NCBI GenBank assembly: GCA_002005505.1
Contig: KV908515.1
Location: 214,840 to 278,839 of the forward strand
Length of the DNA stretch: 64,000 nucleotides
Origin: Botryococcus braunii
Lineage: Eukaryota; Chlorophyta; Trebouxiophyceae
Direction of reading: 5' to 3'
Part shown: one piece after another, positions 1 through 15,365 of the stretch
Layout: the number at the start of each line of letters is the position of its first letter
How positions within the stretch are numbered: position 1 is the first letter of the stretch
The notes under the pieces: model-generated
What the model saw: the letters and a program-made list of their open reading frames with translations, nothing else
The model's database searches: none
What the model was told of the DNA's origin: nothing
Made by a program: the position numbers and the translations under genes

Positions 1-34
1 GCACCTGTCATTCTCATCAAAATAGATGCTTTCA

Positions 35-215
<181 letters not shown>

Positions 216-217
<2 letters not shown>

Positions 218-1534
218 TGTGCGGTGTTAAAAAACTCTTTTCGAAATTTATGCCAATAAAATCTGAATGCCTCTTCAAATGTAGTAGGTGCGCCGTCAAG
301 TGAACCTGCTCATCGCTGTAGACTGCACTGCGTCTTGGAGCTGCAGATTTTGGAGAAACTGCACTGAGCAAAATTTCACGAACGTCATGGGGGCTGCAGT
401 GTATTATCCAAAGGTGTTGTGGTGGAGGAGGGCAGCCATAAACACCTGCTCGAGGAGGGAGGCGTGTATCAGGCCCTTGTCCGTCGGCAGATGGATCGCC
501 GCCCATCTTCTGCCTCCCTTGCTTCCATGCGACGAAATGAAAGTGACGCTTCGTTTAGATCCTGACAGATTGCAGGACTTGGCTGCTGCGAAATCTAAGA
601 GCGTACGGCAGATAACCCCTGAGGGCGGGCTTTGCTGAACATAGATAAGGTCTGATGGCTGAAGCATAAACATTTCAGACCACAAGTGGAGAGCATCTCC
701 ACTACCATGATTAAAGAGGACACTCTATGCCATTCAGCAAACTAACGAGACAAGTTGTATTTGTAAGATGGTTGACTTAAACTAAATATTGTCTTCAATG
801 CTGTGGCCGGGCTTCCCTCACATAGTGCGTTCGTGAGGTTACAGTAAGCAGCACAGCGATAAGCTTGGTAAAGGGACCGCATGTCAGTACTACATGAGCA
901 ACCCATGTTAATAACATGGGTGTTAGTAACAATGTTACAACTCGACCACGCCCCGTTCACGATGGTAGGTTCGATGCCAACCCTATAAGTAGGAACGTTC
1001 TGCACTGAACCCAGGGACTTTGGCTAAATAGGTCCAAAAACAACTTCTATTGTGCCCTTGATTCTTTCAACTCTCGCTTCCATATTTTAACTGACCAGCA
1101 GTTGCTGTCACGATGCTTTGTGCTAACTTCAAGCACAAGCTGCTCGAGTCTACAACCCCTTGTCACGGTTCTAGGCCGAAAGTGAGATGTAATGAATACT
1201 TTGCTGCAATGGATACAACAGCAAAGAGCGATCTGACACAATTGAAACTGCAGCATGTCAATAATTTATCTTGGAGTGTTGCCAACAACATGCAAGTTTC
1301 ATCGTGTCATGGAATGTCTTTGACATACTGTACAATGCTCAACCTGGGAAAGTTTTCCACTTGGTGTTGCTGCTCCCTGTCACAATAAGCAGTTTCCCTT
1401 CCAGCAGACTGGCAATGTTTGGCAGGTCCAGTGCTATTTCAACTCAGCTGCTGCGCATTGCTCTGCTGCCCTTTCCAACTACTGCCCTGGACTAACGTTG
1501 GTCTAGCTGGTGAGGCAACGGCTTCAATGAAGGC
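216..1534. other. Region without a recognised gene, downstream of NECAP
   Basis: No conserved domain or splice-linked coding segment was recognised on either strand. The part next to 1534 lies just downstream of the NECAP stop codon and should include that gene's 3' UTR. Confidence 0.5.
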
Positions 1535-2828
1535 CTAATCAAAAGTTGCCCAATTATCTGTCATATTGCTTTTTAAACTAGTTGAAGGAAATTCTGAGGC
1601 CGGGCTGGATCCTAGGCCCAACAAGTCATATCCTGTGGCTGTTGGCTGAGTTGATTGTGCAGGGGATCCCTGTGGTGCTGGCACAAATCCCTGCATCCAT
1701 CCAAGACTCCCTCATGTAAGGTTGCATAACTTCCCTTTCTACAGCCATAACCTGCAAATGCATAAGAGATTGTAAAGAACAATTATCACCTGTGCTGGTG
1801 GTGGTACTACTGGCGATATGGTTGGAGGTGGCAAAACCCCAGTACTGCCAGATGTCCCACTACCCAACTGGGAAAGGAAGCCACCACCGCTCAAATTTTT
1901 CTTAACAGCAATCCTGTAATAAAGCAAAATGATTCAGAGACACAGTCTACCACAGCTCAGGACCGTTCCTTACTATGGGGGACCTCACACATGTTTGTAT
2001 TGTTGAGCCCCGTTGAGTCGACAACAAGACAATACCCTAAAATAGCCAGATAACAGCTGATTGGTAGGCCTTTATCTGTCATTTGTGGCTTAGAGGCGTG
2101 GGTAAACAGTCCATCAGGACGCATACCGTATAGTCTCTCCTTCCTTTAGGCTTAGGTCTTTTTTCTGATACAATAAAGCAGCATCCCCACCCATAGTGGC
2201 TTCACCATGATCAGCAGAAACTCTTGCTGCTTGAAGGTCCTCCGCCCTCTTCTTCTGTTTTTCATGATCAGACTGTGCAAGACACTCATGCTGTCACTTT
2301 TTACTCACTTTTCAGCGAGTCACCTAGAAAATGGCTCAAAACAAGTAAGTCAGCTCACCAGTGCTACATTAAAATCAAATGCATCTCCTCTTTCTGCAAA
2401 GCCAAGTCCAACAAATGCATGCCGTGCAGATGCTGCATCTTCCAGCCGAAGAACAAAACATCTGGAGCTATCAGCAACTGATTCTACTGCAACGGCACGT
2501 TGTCCAGGCTTAATAGGGCAAACTCCAAATAGCTCCCCACTGCTCATATACACACTGAACTGTCAGCAACAGCAACGTTAAACCAACTTTCAGACCCAAA
2601 CATGACGACCATATCTTGTAATACTTTGTACCTGTTAACATCTTCTAACCTCACTTCACAAAGCTCCCCTTTCGAAATTACTCTTAGCCTGCCAGTAAAG
2701 AGCTTGTCTGCAACCTTCCATTCGCCACTTCGATGTCCCCCAGCTCCAGGGCGAGGAGGTATCCGATAAACATTTGCTTCCCGTGCTATAAACAAGGTCT
2801 GCTCGATCTGTTCATCTGCAGTACTCAT
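1535..2828 (-). CDS. NECAP: NECAP-like adaptin-ear-binding coat-associated protein (5 exons)
   Basis: Exons, in order of translation, are 2632-2828, 2359-2539, 2127-2272, 1790-1913 and 1535-1690. All introns are GT/AG, the phases join, and the total is 804 nt (267 aa plus stop). The N-terminal part is the PHear domain of NECAP proteins: motifs include VYRIPPR near residue 21, [15 protein letters not shown], then after the first splice [16 protein letters not shown], and [20 protein letters not shown] running into SDHEK. The GETIRIAVKK segment and a Pro/Gly-rich tail follow. NECAPs bind the AP-2 appendage and help assemble clathrin coats at the plasma membrane. The protein ends in W263-A-T-F266, which fits the WxxF adaptin-ear motif. 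The start is the ATG six residues before the conserved EQTLFIARE stretch; a longer upstream reading lacks family similarity. The length is typical for the family. Confidence 0.93.
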
Positions 2829-4290
2829 CACTGATGGTTGTTCGTACCAATGCAGCGGGGCTTGGAGCTTTCTAAGTTGGAAGACAAGGCAAGTCGGATG
2901 TACGCTGTTACAAGGTTCAACGCTGGACAACTTTCCACGCGCGATGACCGCACCAACGCTAGGAAGAGATGTGCCTGAGACTGTTACAGTGTTTTGTGGT
3001 CTTCATGAAGGCTCGTCTGTATGTCGCTACAAGTGAGGGTGCTGAATCAATACTACTGGTGTGGTCCGGCTGAATTCCTGGGGGTGATGATCACAGATTC
3101 TTTTGGTTTGGAGCCGATATTCGGAATCATACATTCGGATTTCATATTCCGAACTTCGGACAGCCCCGCTTATGGGACTCCCAGATTGGACTTCCCCAGT
3201 GGGACCTGATCCAATTTGGGAGTTCTCAGAAAAAAAATTAATGTGCATGACCCGGCACACGCGGAGACGAGATGATGTAAGCACCACCAATACTCCCCAT
3301 GGCCCCCATACATAGGCGCAGTTTCTTTGTCTCCACCCAGCATAACCAAGCCCTTGAAGAAAAACACAGACAGACCAATGTGCATACAATTGGTTCCTGG
3401 GTTTGTTGTGGGCGACCCCGTCATCCGGATGGATCCACAGCATCCCCAGCAACCTGTGGTTGTACAAGGAGACGGAGACGTGGTATAGAAGTGAAGAACT
3501 TTCCTTTCCCTTCCCACGTGCCTACATACGCCCCGTGCCCTAGGCAGCTAATAATCAACATTCACCCCGCCCTTTACTCCCCTTCGGCACGTGCACGGAT
3601 CAGCTCGCCAGCCCCACCCTACTTCCACTGCTCGCGGTTCGAACGTCTGTTGTAAAGGGGGGAACCTTTTATTACAATAAGAGGAAATCACGCCCCCACA
3701 AAAGAGGCGCTGCACGTGATCGGTAATCGGGGAACCTTTCCATAGTGGGAGGGACGCACTGTGGCGGGTGCAGGGGGCACCCGCTATTGTAATATTTGAT
3801 TAAGAATGAGACCCTAATGTCATTTTCAATCAATTTGTGGACAATGTGACTTTGGGGACAATGTGCACACCTGGTCATTCCAATAAGAACTTATTAGGCC
3901 ATGTGTCATTCATGCGTCACGGCCTTTTGTCTGAGTGTGCAAAGTGGACAATCCTTTATCTTTGGTTGCTATACTTTCTTGAACGATATAAAGCCACTCG
4001 GACAGCTTCTCAGTGTCTCCGAGTATTTTATGTGAATATGATGTTTGTACACAAGTTGTTCGGACGCTGATCGCGATTCTTCTTCGGTTTTATGTGTCTG
4101 CCATCTGTCCTCTGTCGACAATGGCCTTTTTAGCACCGTGCTAATTACTGAGTCACTACTTGGCACCGATGGACGGTCGGATAGTAAGACCCTATCGAAA
4201 CCTGTCCTCATCAATGGAAGGTGTGCGAAGGACCCACAATGTACGCCGCCAGGACCGTATTTAACGGGGTCTGGAACCATGAGCCCTTCA

Positions 4291-4560
4291 CTTGCTTGGG
4301 CTCATGGAAGGCAAGGACTCATTGACTTATATCTCTTAGGCCTTGCGAGGCCATGCTGACAGAAATCCTGGTGTGGCGGTGGGTTCACACACGTAAACAC
4401 TCGTTTGCTTAGCGCTAGTGTCCTCGTGATACTCGTGATATAATCAAGTAAAAGTTGCTTGGGCTCATGGAAGGCAAGGACTCATTGACTTATGTCTCTT
4501 AGGCCTTGCGAGGCCATTCTTACTGAAATCCGGGTGTGGCGGTGGGTTCACACAGGTGCC
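4291..4560. repeat. Two-copy diverged tandem repeat
   Basis: A segment starting TTGGGCTCATGGAAGGCAAG occurs near 4298 and again near 4459, both running through CCTTGCGAGGCC to GTGGCGGTGGGTTCACACA. The period is about 160 bp with a few mismatches, and the sequence between the copies is not shared. Confidence 0.85.
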
Positions 4561-5342
4561 GAGTTTATGCGGACGGCGGTTCCGTTGATGACTCTTGTTA
4601 ACACGAACGTTCTTTGAATGTCACTAAGAAATATTTATATGTTGTTTATTCCACGCTTATTTTTCTACACCCGCGGCAGGGGTGTGCATGTGCCAGTGGG
4701 ATTTGTCATTAAAATTTTGACAGGCTGGTCCACATGGGTGACGTAGGGAGGGGGAGGCATGTGTGTGGGGTGCGTGTTCGCGTTTGTGAAAGCACGCGGC
4801 TGCAGTTCTTGCGCGTGATGGAGGCACATCCTTTTGCATTTCGTGTGGCTGCAGGCAAGGCAAAACGTGTGGCCCATGTGTGCAATGCGTATGTGCAAGA
4901 AGCTGCGGATGGTTGTGAATGGGGGTATTTTCCAGTGTATTTGGCAGGTAGGTAGGTTCGGCATGCGCATGACGCGTAGGAATTCTTTTTGAAAGGACAG
5001 GGACCATGTCTTTGAGGGGGAAAGGGTGCGCATGACATTGGAGATGGTACTCGCTGACTGTGTCGGTGACGAGTTCATGGGGGCCCTTGTAGAGGGGCAA
5101 TGACAACGTTGGCTTTCCTGAAGAATCATAGGAGATCCCCTAATTAATGATCCCCTGAAGGATCCCCTCCTGTTGGAAGAAAATTGAAGAATATGAAACA
5201 TGGGAACTTTGTGCCGTAAATGTCATGGCACAGGGGTTTTGGAGATCCGCTGAGGAATTTCGCTCCTACTGGGAGATTCCCGGGCAACGCTGACTTTCCA
5301 GCGAAATATTGGAATGCTCTAGCTTCCAGGTCTCCTGCGGGT

Positions 5343-5596
<254 letters not shown>

Positions 5597-6011
5597 GGGC
5601 GTGAGAGGGAACGAGGGGAGGGAGAGTAGGGTGGAAAGAGAGTGGGAGGGCAGGCAGGGAGGCTAGTACTAGGGGGTTAAGGGGGGGCTCTTGCTGTGTC
5701 GCATGCATGCATGCATATGCCACACTCCTATTTAAATAGTGGAAATCTCCACTTCCGTTTTTGGTGTACTGGAAGAGGATTACACCTCTGTCTCGTCAAC
5801 ATTTTCATTGGCCCTTCCTACAAAATTCTATTGTGGCCCTTACCGGCGGAGACAACTGTGCGGTTAGGATAAGCTTCACTCTCTTCCCTAAATGTATCTT
5901 TGGTGACACTGGTGTATGAGAAGGGGGACCCTGAAGAAACAGGTCATTATCTCCAAAATCCCGTGTATGATTCAGGGGCATATGGCAATGGTCTGGACTA
6001 GCTTGTAGTTT

Positions 6012-6273
6012 TGTAGCTGTAACTGAGCGGAAGAGATTTGGATGAGACAGTGAGACAATTCGTGGTGTGCACGGAAAGAGTGTTACATGATTGATTCACA
6101 GGTTCGCCCTTAATCCCATCCAGGGTCGGATGTACACCGTACTGCCACGGACGTATAGTCGGGCAACCGAGCGACTACCTGAGCGAGGTTGTACCGTGAA
6201 TCTAGATCACATGGCAAGTCATAGAGCAATGCCAAGGACCATACTAGAGCATTGTACCCTAGGAAATGCTACA
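6012..6273 (-). repeat. Gypsy element 3' LTR (left copy)
   Basis: A 262-bp direct repeat of 9111-9372, beginning TGTAGCTG and ending GCTACA. The polypurine tract lies just outside it at 6274-6290, read on the minus strand. Confidence 0.93.
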
Positions 6274-7026
6274 TGCCCTCCCCCTTGGCATAAGCTATGA
6301 GATGGTGTTTATGGCAATGGGGCCACAAACGTAAGACAGGGGTATCACGAACCCTGCTTACTGTAACTATAGATAATCACACCTCCTATAGTTACCAAAT
6401 CAGCAAGTCAGAGGATGAAGTCCACAAAGCAAGTTAGCACGACACAGACGAGGGACTCATCTGCTCAATGCCCGAATACCTTAACATTCTAAGGACTATC
6501 GTCTACAAGGCGGATCCTCTAACTTAGGGGACGAACTCTCTAGACAGCACTCACACCAGTGATGAAACAATTAGGTTGAGTCATTAGACTAGCACTTGTC
6601 CAAACCTTAGGTCCAGTTACCCTGCACTGCAGTGTAACCTTTGCTTGAGGTGGCTTTCCAGCACAGGCATAAGGCATATTGTCCGGAGCAGCAAGCCAGA
6701 CACAACTAACTGCCACATAGTGTATCTCATGGGTAAGATACCAAAGCAAGTCATACAGACACGGAACTACAATTTGCAGCTACACTGCCACAGCAAGTGC
6801 ATCACAAAATGGAGCCGTGGGTCAAGGAAACATAACCCATGCAAAGCATATAAATAAGAGACATGCATGCAACCCAATTCATGATCCCTCTCCCTCCCAG
6901 ACCCTTCCACCCTCCCTCCCTCCCAGATCCAAGCTGGCTGGCGAAGTCCAAGGGTCATCAGCCGCAAATGGCTGGAAAAGTCTCAAGGCCGCAAGTGGCT
7001 CAACAAGGGATGCCCGCAAGTGGGAC
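6274..7026. other. Gypsy element 3' untranslated part
   Basis: Lies between the end of the chromodomain frame and the 3' LTR, next to the polypurine tract. No coding similarity was seen. It contains a CCCTCC-rich patch at 6887-6930. Confidence 0.6.
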
Positions 7027-7959
7027 TTAAGAAAGGACTGGGGCAGCTGCCACGTCGTCTGCGAAGTGGCGAACATGGGCAAGGGGCTCCCAAGTGTTCT
7101 CAGTCTCATCATAGCCCATCCATTTGACCAAGTACCGCCAAGACTTTCCAACTCTCTTCTAAGCAATGATGGCCTCAACTTCATAGACGCCGCCACGCTT
7201 ATCTGCATACAAAGGAGGAGGTGAAGTAACGGTCACTGGTGAAGATGAAGACACATAAGGCTTCAGCTGGGAAACATGAAACACAGGATGAATGTTCACA
7301 GTCTCAGGCAAGATAAGTCTAAAAGCACGAGTACCAACTGCTGCAGCAATAGTAAAGGGCCCAAAATACTTAGCTGATAGTTTTGACGAGAGCCCAGGTG
7401 AAAGCTGGTTCTTCCTTGCAGCCAACAACACCTGGTCCCCCACCTTGAAATGGTGGTCTCGTCTCTTTCTATCTGCATAAGACTTCTGCCGTTGCTGTGC
7501 AGAGGCAAGATTAGACTTGGCACTTTTTAAGGCAGTCTGCAGCCCCTCAACCCATTCAGAAACAGCAGGATTTGCAGAACGTGAAGCAACAGCAGAAGAC
7601 AAAGGAGTAAGGGGATGGCGCCCGTGATTCAGGAAGAAGGGTGTCTGTAGCGTGGAAGCCTGGAGAGAGTTATTGTAAGCAAACTCCACCATGCTTAAAT
7701 ACTTGCACCAGTCATCCTGTCTCGGCCCCACAAACCCTCTTAACATGTCTTCCATGGTCCGATTCATTCTCTCTGTCTGAACATCAGGACTAGCTAGGTA
7801 CCTCTCAGGGGGTGATGTCTGAAACTTCCTACATACACCATGCCCATCCACGCAATGGGTCATGAAACTATGGCAACAGCTAGAGAAAAAGTCCTGAAGA
7901 TTCCCCACGTCGTGCAATACAGGGATCCCATACTGGACTGCAGGACAGGTGGAAACCAT
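7027..7959 (-). pseudogene. Gypsy integrase C-terminal half plus chromodomain, interrupted by a stop codon
   Basis: Minus-strand frame 7159-7959 encodes the integrase end: QTERMNRTMEDMLRGF, EFAYNNS, the spacer with KVGDQVLLAARK, then KYFGPFTI and HPVFHVSQLKPY. It ends in GGVYEVEAIIA followed by TAG (7159-7161). Directly after the stop, in the same frame, 7158-7027 reads RVGKSWRYLVKWMGYDETEN and TWEPLAHVRHF, a chromodomain. The stop stands where related elements usually have lysine (AAG to TAG), so one substitution separates integrase from chromodomain. Upstream, the catalytic core is degraded: DDE landmarks before the QTERMNR motif cannot be seen. Chromodomains guide gypsy integration to marked chromatin. 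This copy cannot encode an active enzyme. Confidence 0.88.
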
Positions 7960-8005
7960 CTAAAAGCAGGGCTCACACTGCTGAAAACCAAGAACGAAGA
8001 ATAAC

Positions 8006-9039
8006 TCAAGTCGTCTTGGACTTGTTACGGTCCCGCTTGAGTTCAGGGTGCAGTTGGTAGCACCGGTCAACGCCGTGCCCAACCTTCCCACAATGCGTGC
8101 AGGTCTGCGCAACTGGTTTTGTCGCACCAGGGCTCTTGGAGTCAGTTTGGCCTTTTGGAGTATGGTGCGGCGTTCTGGAATGGCTGGGGTTATCTGATAT
8201 GGTCACTGCATGTTTAAAGTGGTCTGCAAGCGTCTTTGGATACTGAAGAGAAATCGGTTTTTGCAAATCAGCCCTGCAGCCCTGCAAAAACAGGTGGCAC
8301 AACGTATCCTCAGAGAATGCATTCGGGACCTTTGCTCTAATAGCATTAAACGTAGCAATGTAAGTTCTCATATCATGTTTGCCCTGCGACACATTCAGAA
8401 GCTGATCCAGGTGCCTCTTGTGCAGCTCTACAGGTCTAAAAGCCACTGTCAAAGCTGACACAAAATCACTCCAAGACCCAAAGGCAGATAGACTTCCTGA
8501 GGCAATCAAATGATCCTGCCCAGTCCACCAATCCAGCGCCTTCCCACGCAGAAACATCGATGCAACCTCCACTGCACGTGTAGAACCAAGATCTATCCCA
8601 TAGACCCTCAAATACATCTCGCACTGATCACCCAGGGATCTAACTTCATAGCATCTCCCTCGAATACAGGCGGGTCAGGGAATTTGAGAGATGTCTTCCC
8701 TGAACTGGCGGGAACAGGAGCCGGTGCCGGCATGACCGTTGGCTGAGGCTGAGTCAAAACCACAGGTTGTGCCAAGGCACGCTGAATCACTCGTTCAAAG
8801 CCATCAAGAAGGTTCTGAGTTGCAGCATCGTGTGGAGTCGTCGAAGGAACACTAGATCCTGCCTCAACAGCCTCCGCGGGGAGAGCTCCAATAGCTACCA
8901 AAGGCCTAATCATGCGACCTGGATCTGCATCTGTAAGATCTACTTCCTCCTCATCGAAGGGATCTACAGGGGGATCTGGGTCGACATGGCCTGGACTAGG
9001 TGCACGGGCTCTAGACCCCGAACGGGTATGCCGAGACAT
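8006..9039 (-). pseudogene. Gypsy Gag with zinc knuckle, frameshifted
   Basis: Gag starts at the ATG at 9039 (MSRHTRSGSRARAPSPG) just inside the primer site. The frame reads an acidic N-terminal region and LKFPDPPVFEGDAMKLDPW, then shifts by one base near 8630. It continues in the next frame as QCEMYLRVYG, MFLRGKALDWWTGQD and further capsid-like sequence. Near the end comes a CCHC knuckle, CTHCGKVGHGVDRC, followed by a Lys-rich tail and stop at 8006. Gag forms the particle and binds the RNA. The one-base shift breaks this copy. The end of Gag lies only about 46 bp from the integrase fragment, marking the deletion of the rest of pol. Confidence 0.87.
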
Positions 9040-9110
9040 CACAAAGCCGAAAGGAAAAGAAACGCACCACAAACAAACGATAAGGAACTAGTCCTTATCG
9101 CCGATACCAC

Positions 9111-9372
9111 TGTAGCTGTAACTGAGCGGAAGAGATTTGAATGAGACAGTGAGACAGTTCGTGGTGTGCACGGAAAGAGTGTTACATGATCGATTCACAG
9201 GTTCGCCCTTAATCCCATCCAGGGTCGGATGTACACCGTACTGCCACGGACGTATAGTCGGGCAACCGAGCGACTACCTGAGCGAGGTTGTACCGTGAAT
9301 CTAGATCACATGGCAAGTCATAGAGCAATGCCAAGGACCATACTAGAGCATTATTCCCTAGGAAATGCTACA
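9111..9372 (-). repeat. Gypsy element 5' LTR (right copy)
   Basis: 262-bp partner of 6012-6273. On the minus strand it ends in CA and is followed, one base inside, by the primer-site-like TGGTATCGGCG (down from 9109). Confidence 0.93.
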
Positions 9373-9377
9373 AGTTT

Positions 9378-11842
9378 CTTCTAAGAGAACAACTGCTTAT
9401 GTGTTGATTGAAAGGCAGGCTTCCCCCAAGAACCTAAATACCAGTGCTTCATGCTGTTGCAAAATCCCGAAGCTATGGACTGGGCGATTGGCGTCACACC
9501 AGTTCGTTTTGCATCCTGACCACTCCAGCACCCATGATCAGGGATTTCGCTTGAAACTAGGCAAACTTTTGGAGCTAGTGGGGATCGAAGGTGTTTCCTT
9601 ACATGGCATTTAAGCTGTGATATATTCTATAATGTACACCAGTATATACGTTATACATATGTATAGTACAATGTGGTTTCCTGGAACAAGTTCGGGGCAA
9701 GCACGGAGGTTTGTCTGAACCGACCTTAAGAAGCTTCGGGCGTTCTCAATCATTCCCTATTAATGCCCTTCAGTGCCACAACCCCATGTTTTGGCAAATG
9801 CCATAACCCCATGTTTTGGCTTCACCTTTAATACTAAATGCTAGTATGGCCTTCGGAAGACCTTCGTCCTCCACCTCTTGAATGCATCATGATACTGATC
9901 CGTATCCTGGGGTTGGCATAAAGTTTTCCAATGGCACGTCTTAAAACGTGTCAAGCAGCATCTGAGTGCTAGGGAATATACCGATATATGCCGATGACTT
10001 ACCATGATTGCGCTTGTGGATAAGGGTTGCAATTACTGGTGAATGCTACCCAGCAATGGGCTAGAAGTTCAATGGCGCAAATTTTCAACATCTTTTGATG
10101 CATCTGGAAACTGGGGTAATCATGTTGCTCATCACGTGCGCTTTGATGAAGTCTAACATTTCACAAGTAACAGACATTCTGTCATTTAGCAAGTAACGAT
10201 CTTGTGGACCGTCAAACCGAACTGTAGTGGGGTGGGGCGATACACTTATTGGCGGAGTGTCATGCTTGGGGGTAATGTGGCTCCGGCAGCGGCTGGGAAA
10301 CCACAATTTTACAGGGATGCCATATATGGCATACGCGGTGCCATTCTTCCTATTGCCAATGTCACACCTGCTCCTCGGTAGTTCATTCAGTGTAACTGGG
10401 ATGCACTAGTGGTGCAAAGAGTTGAGGGGGGAATAAACAACATCAGTGCCCGACACTTACCAGAGTTGTGGTTGAGAGCCAGCCCTCAGGGTGCAGTGCC
10501 TGACACTTAACACGATTCGCTCTGTCAGTCAACTAGTGAACAACAGATGCAAGTACTGAGGCGAGACGGCACACGTCTTCAACAATGTTCGTCACTGCAA
10601 GGGATAACACAAGCCAATTTACACAATGACTGCCACGGTGCACGGAGCAGATCCCTGGACATGTACGAGTGTTGTCAAAGAGAGCACATGAACGTCCGCG
10701 TGTGTTAAGGCATGGTGGGATTCACAATGACGATCAGCTCCTTTACATAAACCCCCTCGACACTTTTCAATCTGAATATTAAATCGAGCACGTTTAATGA
10801 GTCCAGTAGCCCCAGTATATCTTAGCATGAAACAGTGAACCGTAGCTACTTGCCTTTCCTGCTGAGCTAGGCAGATGTCAGACGTTTCCATTAAATAATT
10901 TCACACAGGAACCGGCAGTTCTTTTTAAACGTTGCCTGCCGCGTGGGAAACGCTTAGGTCAAAGACACTGAACTCCTGCAAGCTGTGTTGTGGGCAGTGC
11001 CACTCAGTCTGGCTGATGTTAAGCCTACCCCCCTGCGGTACCCATGCGGCAATGTTATATTTACATGGCAATACAATAATGGAGTGCCGCGAGTCCTGAT
11101 TTTGCGGGCAAGTGTTTCCATGTAGGGCACCAGGCTTATTCCAAACAAAATGGCAAGGGAACTGATGCCAACCTAAAAGATTAGTCCTCTTCACCTTAGT
11201 CATATAGGCCAACATCCCGAAAGTCCCCCCATCAGCCCCTTTCCCCTCCCCCCGGGGGGGGGGGGGGGAGAAGAGCCACCCTACATTTGTTAGAGCATAC
11301 CGTCATGCTATGAGCTACATTGGAACACTGAGCATCAAAAGTATCCGGTCTACAGGAAAACTAAATCCACTGTGCCTGGCCAAATGACGAAAGCACAACT
11401 ACAACAAAATGGAAAAGCAAGGATCTGCAGAACAAAGGGTCTGCGATTGCTTCATCAAATTACACCCCTTCATTTATGAATAACACGATTCTTTTACGTT
11501 TGACCTGTCTGCACAAGGCTGCTGCAATTAGCAACCTCTCTTAGAAGCATCCTGTAAGGCACAGAAGAATTAAAACCTTGAGACAAAACAGACAATAGAT
11601 ATCCCAGCTAGGATCATCTCAATTCAGCCTTGATTGAGACTTCTCAAGCATGCAAGCTGATTACTGCCATAGGAACAAGGCCCACACAGTTCTAGTTGGA
11701 TGGCGAGACCTGTCAGGCGGGACATCAAGGAGACCTGACTCATCTGTCAACTGTCCTTCTCCCTATCTGGGAGAAAATCCCTTCCCTGAGCTACAAAGTG
11801 GAAAATTGGAATTCCCATGTGGACACAGGGAGGATTCTAGCG
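9378..11842. other. Region without a recognised gene
   Basis: Short open frames only, none with recognisable domains. It contains an AT-rich patch (9615-9670) and a C6-G15 homopolymer junction at 11248-11268. The part next to 11842 should hold the 3' UTR of the RBL19-like gene. Confidence 0.5.
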
Positions 11843-14843
<3,001 letters not shown>

Positions 14844-15365
14844 GGCTTGACTTTCACACACCCATGAGCCCTCAAATATTGCTTGTAACCAGAACTGACA
14901 GCAAACCGCTAAGGTCGTGGGGAACCTGGGTTTCTGGTCTAGTGCCTGAGAGGTCCCCGACAAAGAACGCGATCTGTACCACCCTGCAGGCCGCGACGCT
15001 GTGGGCCCTGGAAATGTACCTGAAACACCGGAATCTACCCGTCTGTACATCTATAGATCACTTCATGTCTCAAACAGCTGCTGGTCCTTACTACTATATT
15101 TATTCCAAATTGGTTCACAAACAACGATAGTTCTCGTTACTTTAGATCCTCGAGGTGTCTTGCAGGAAGTCAGGTTTGGGAGTCCCGCTGTACTCTACCC
15201 GCCTGTGTTCTGCTGTTTTTTAACCCACTGATTTTAAATGCATACTTAACAAGAGCATTCCCGATAGAAATGTTGTCTTTTGAGTTTAGCGTACGATCTG
15301 TGGATCACCAGCAGTAATATCATCATTCATGTAGTCATGTAGGTGGTGCAGCTGATCCTTCAAAG
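14844..15365. promoter_or_regulatory. Shared divergent promoter region of RBL19-like and TFB1 genes
   Basis: 522 bp separate the two start codons, which face away from each other, so both 5' UTRs and core promoters must lie here. I see no clear TATA box in a convincing position on either side. The assignment rests on gene orientation only. Confidence 0.6.

Larger units (their letters stand above)
6007..9377 (-). mobile_element. Internally deleted Ty3/gypsy chromovirus with LTRs and AGTTT target duplication
   Basis: Direct repeats 6012-6273 and 9111-9372, both 262 bp and starting TG and ending CA, flank the body. The 5 bases AGTTT lie directly outside on both sides (6007-6011 and 9373-9377), so this is one insertion event. 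In the minus orientation the right LTR is 5'. It is followed by TGGTATCGGCGAT, close to the usual initiator-tRNA-Met 3'-end primer site. The left LTR is preceded by a purine tract (AAGGGGGAGGG). The body is only about 2.8 kb: Gag runs almost directly into the C-terminal half of integrase, so protease, reverse transcriptase and RNase H are missing. The two LTRs differ at about 5 positions by eye, so the copy is fairly young. Confidence 0.93.

Noticed and set aside
4657..5201. Overlapping minus-strand frames up to 178 residues
   Set aside because: Three overlapping frames open at once and no recognisable protein features.
14844..15050. Longer N-terminus for the RBL19-like protein (frame open up to 15050)
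   Set aside because: The extension has no similarity to the family, and the ATG at 14843 gives an N-terminus of the expected length before the first membrane segment.
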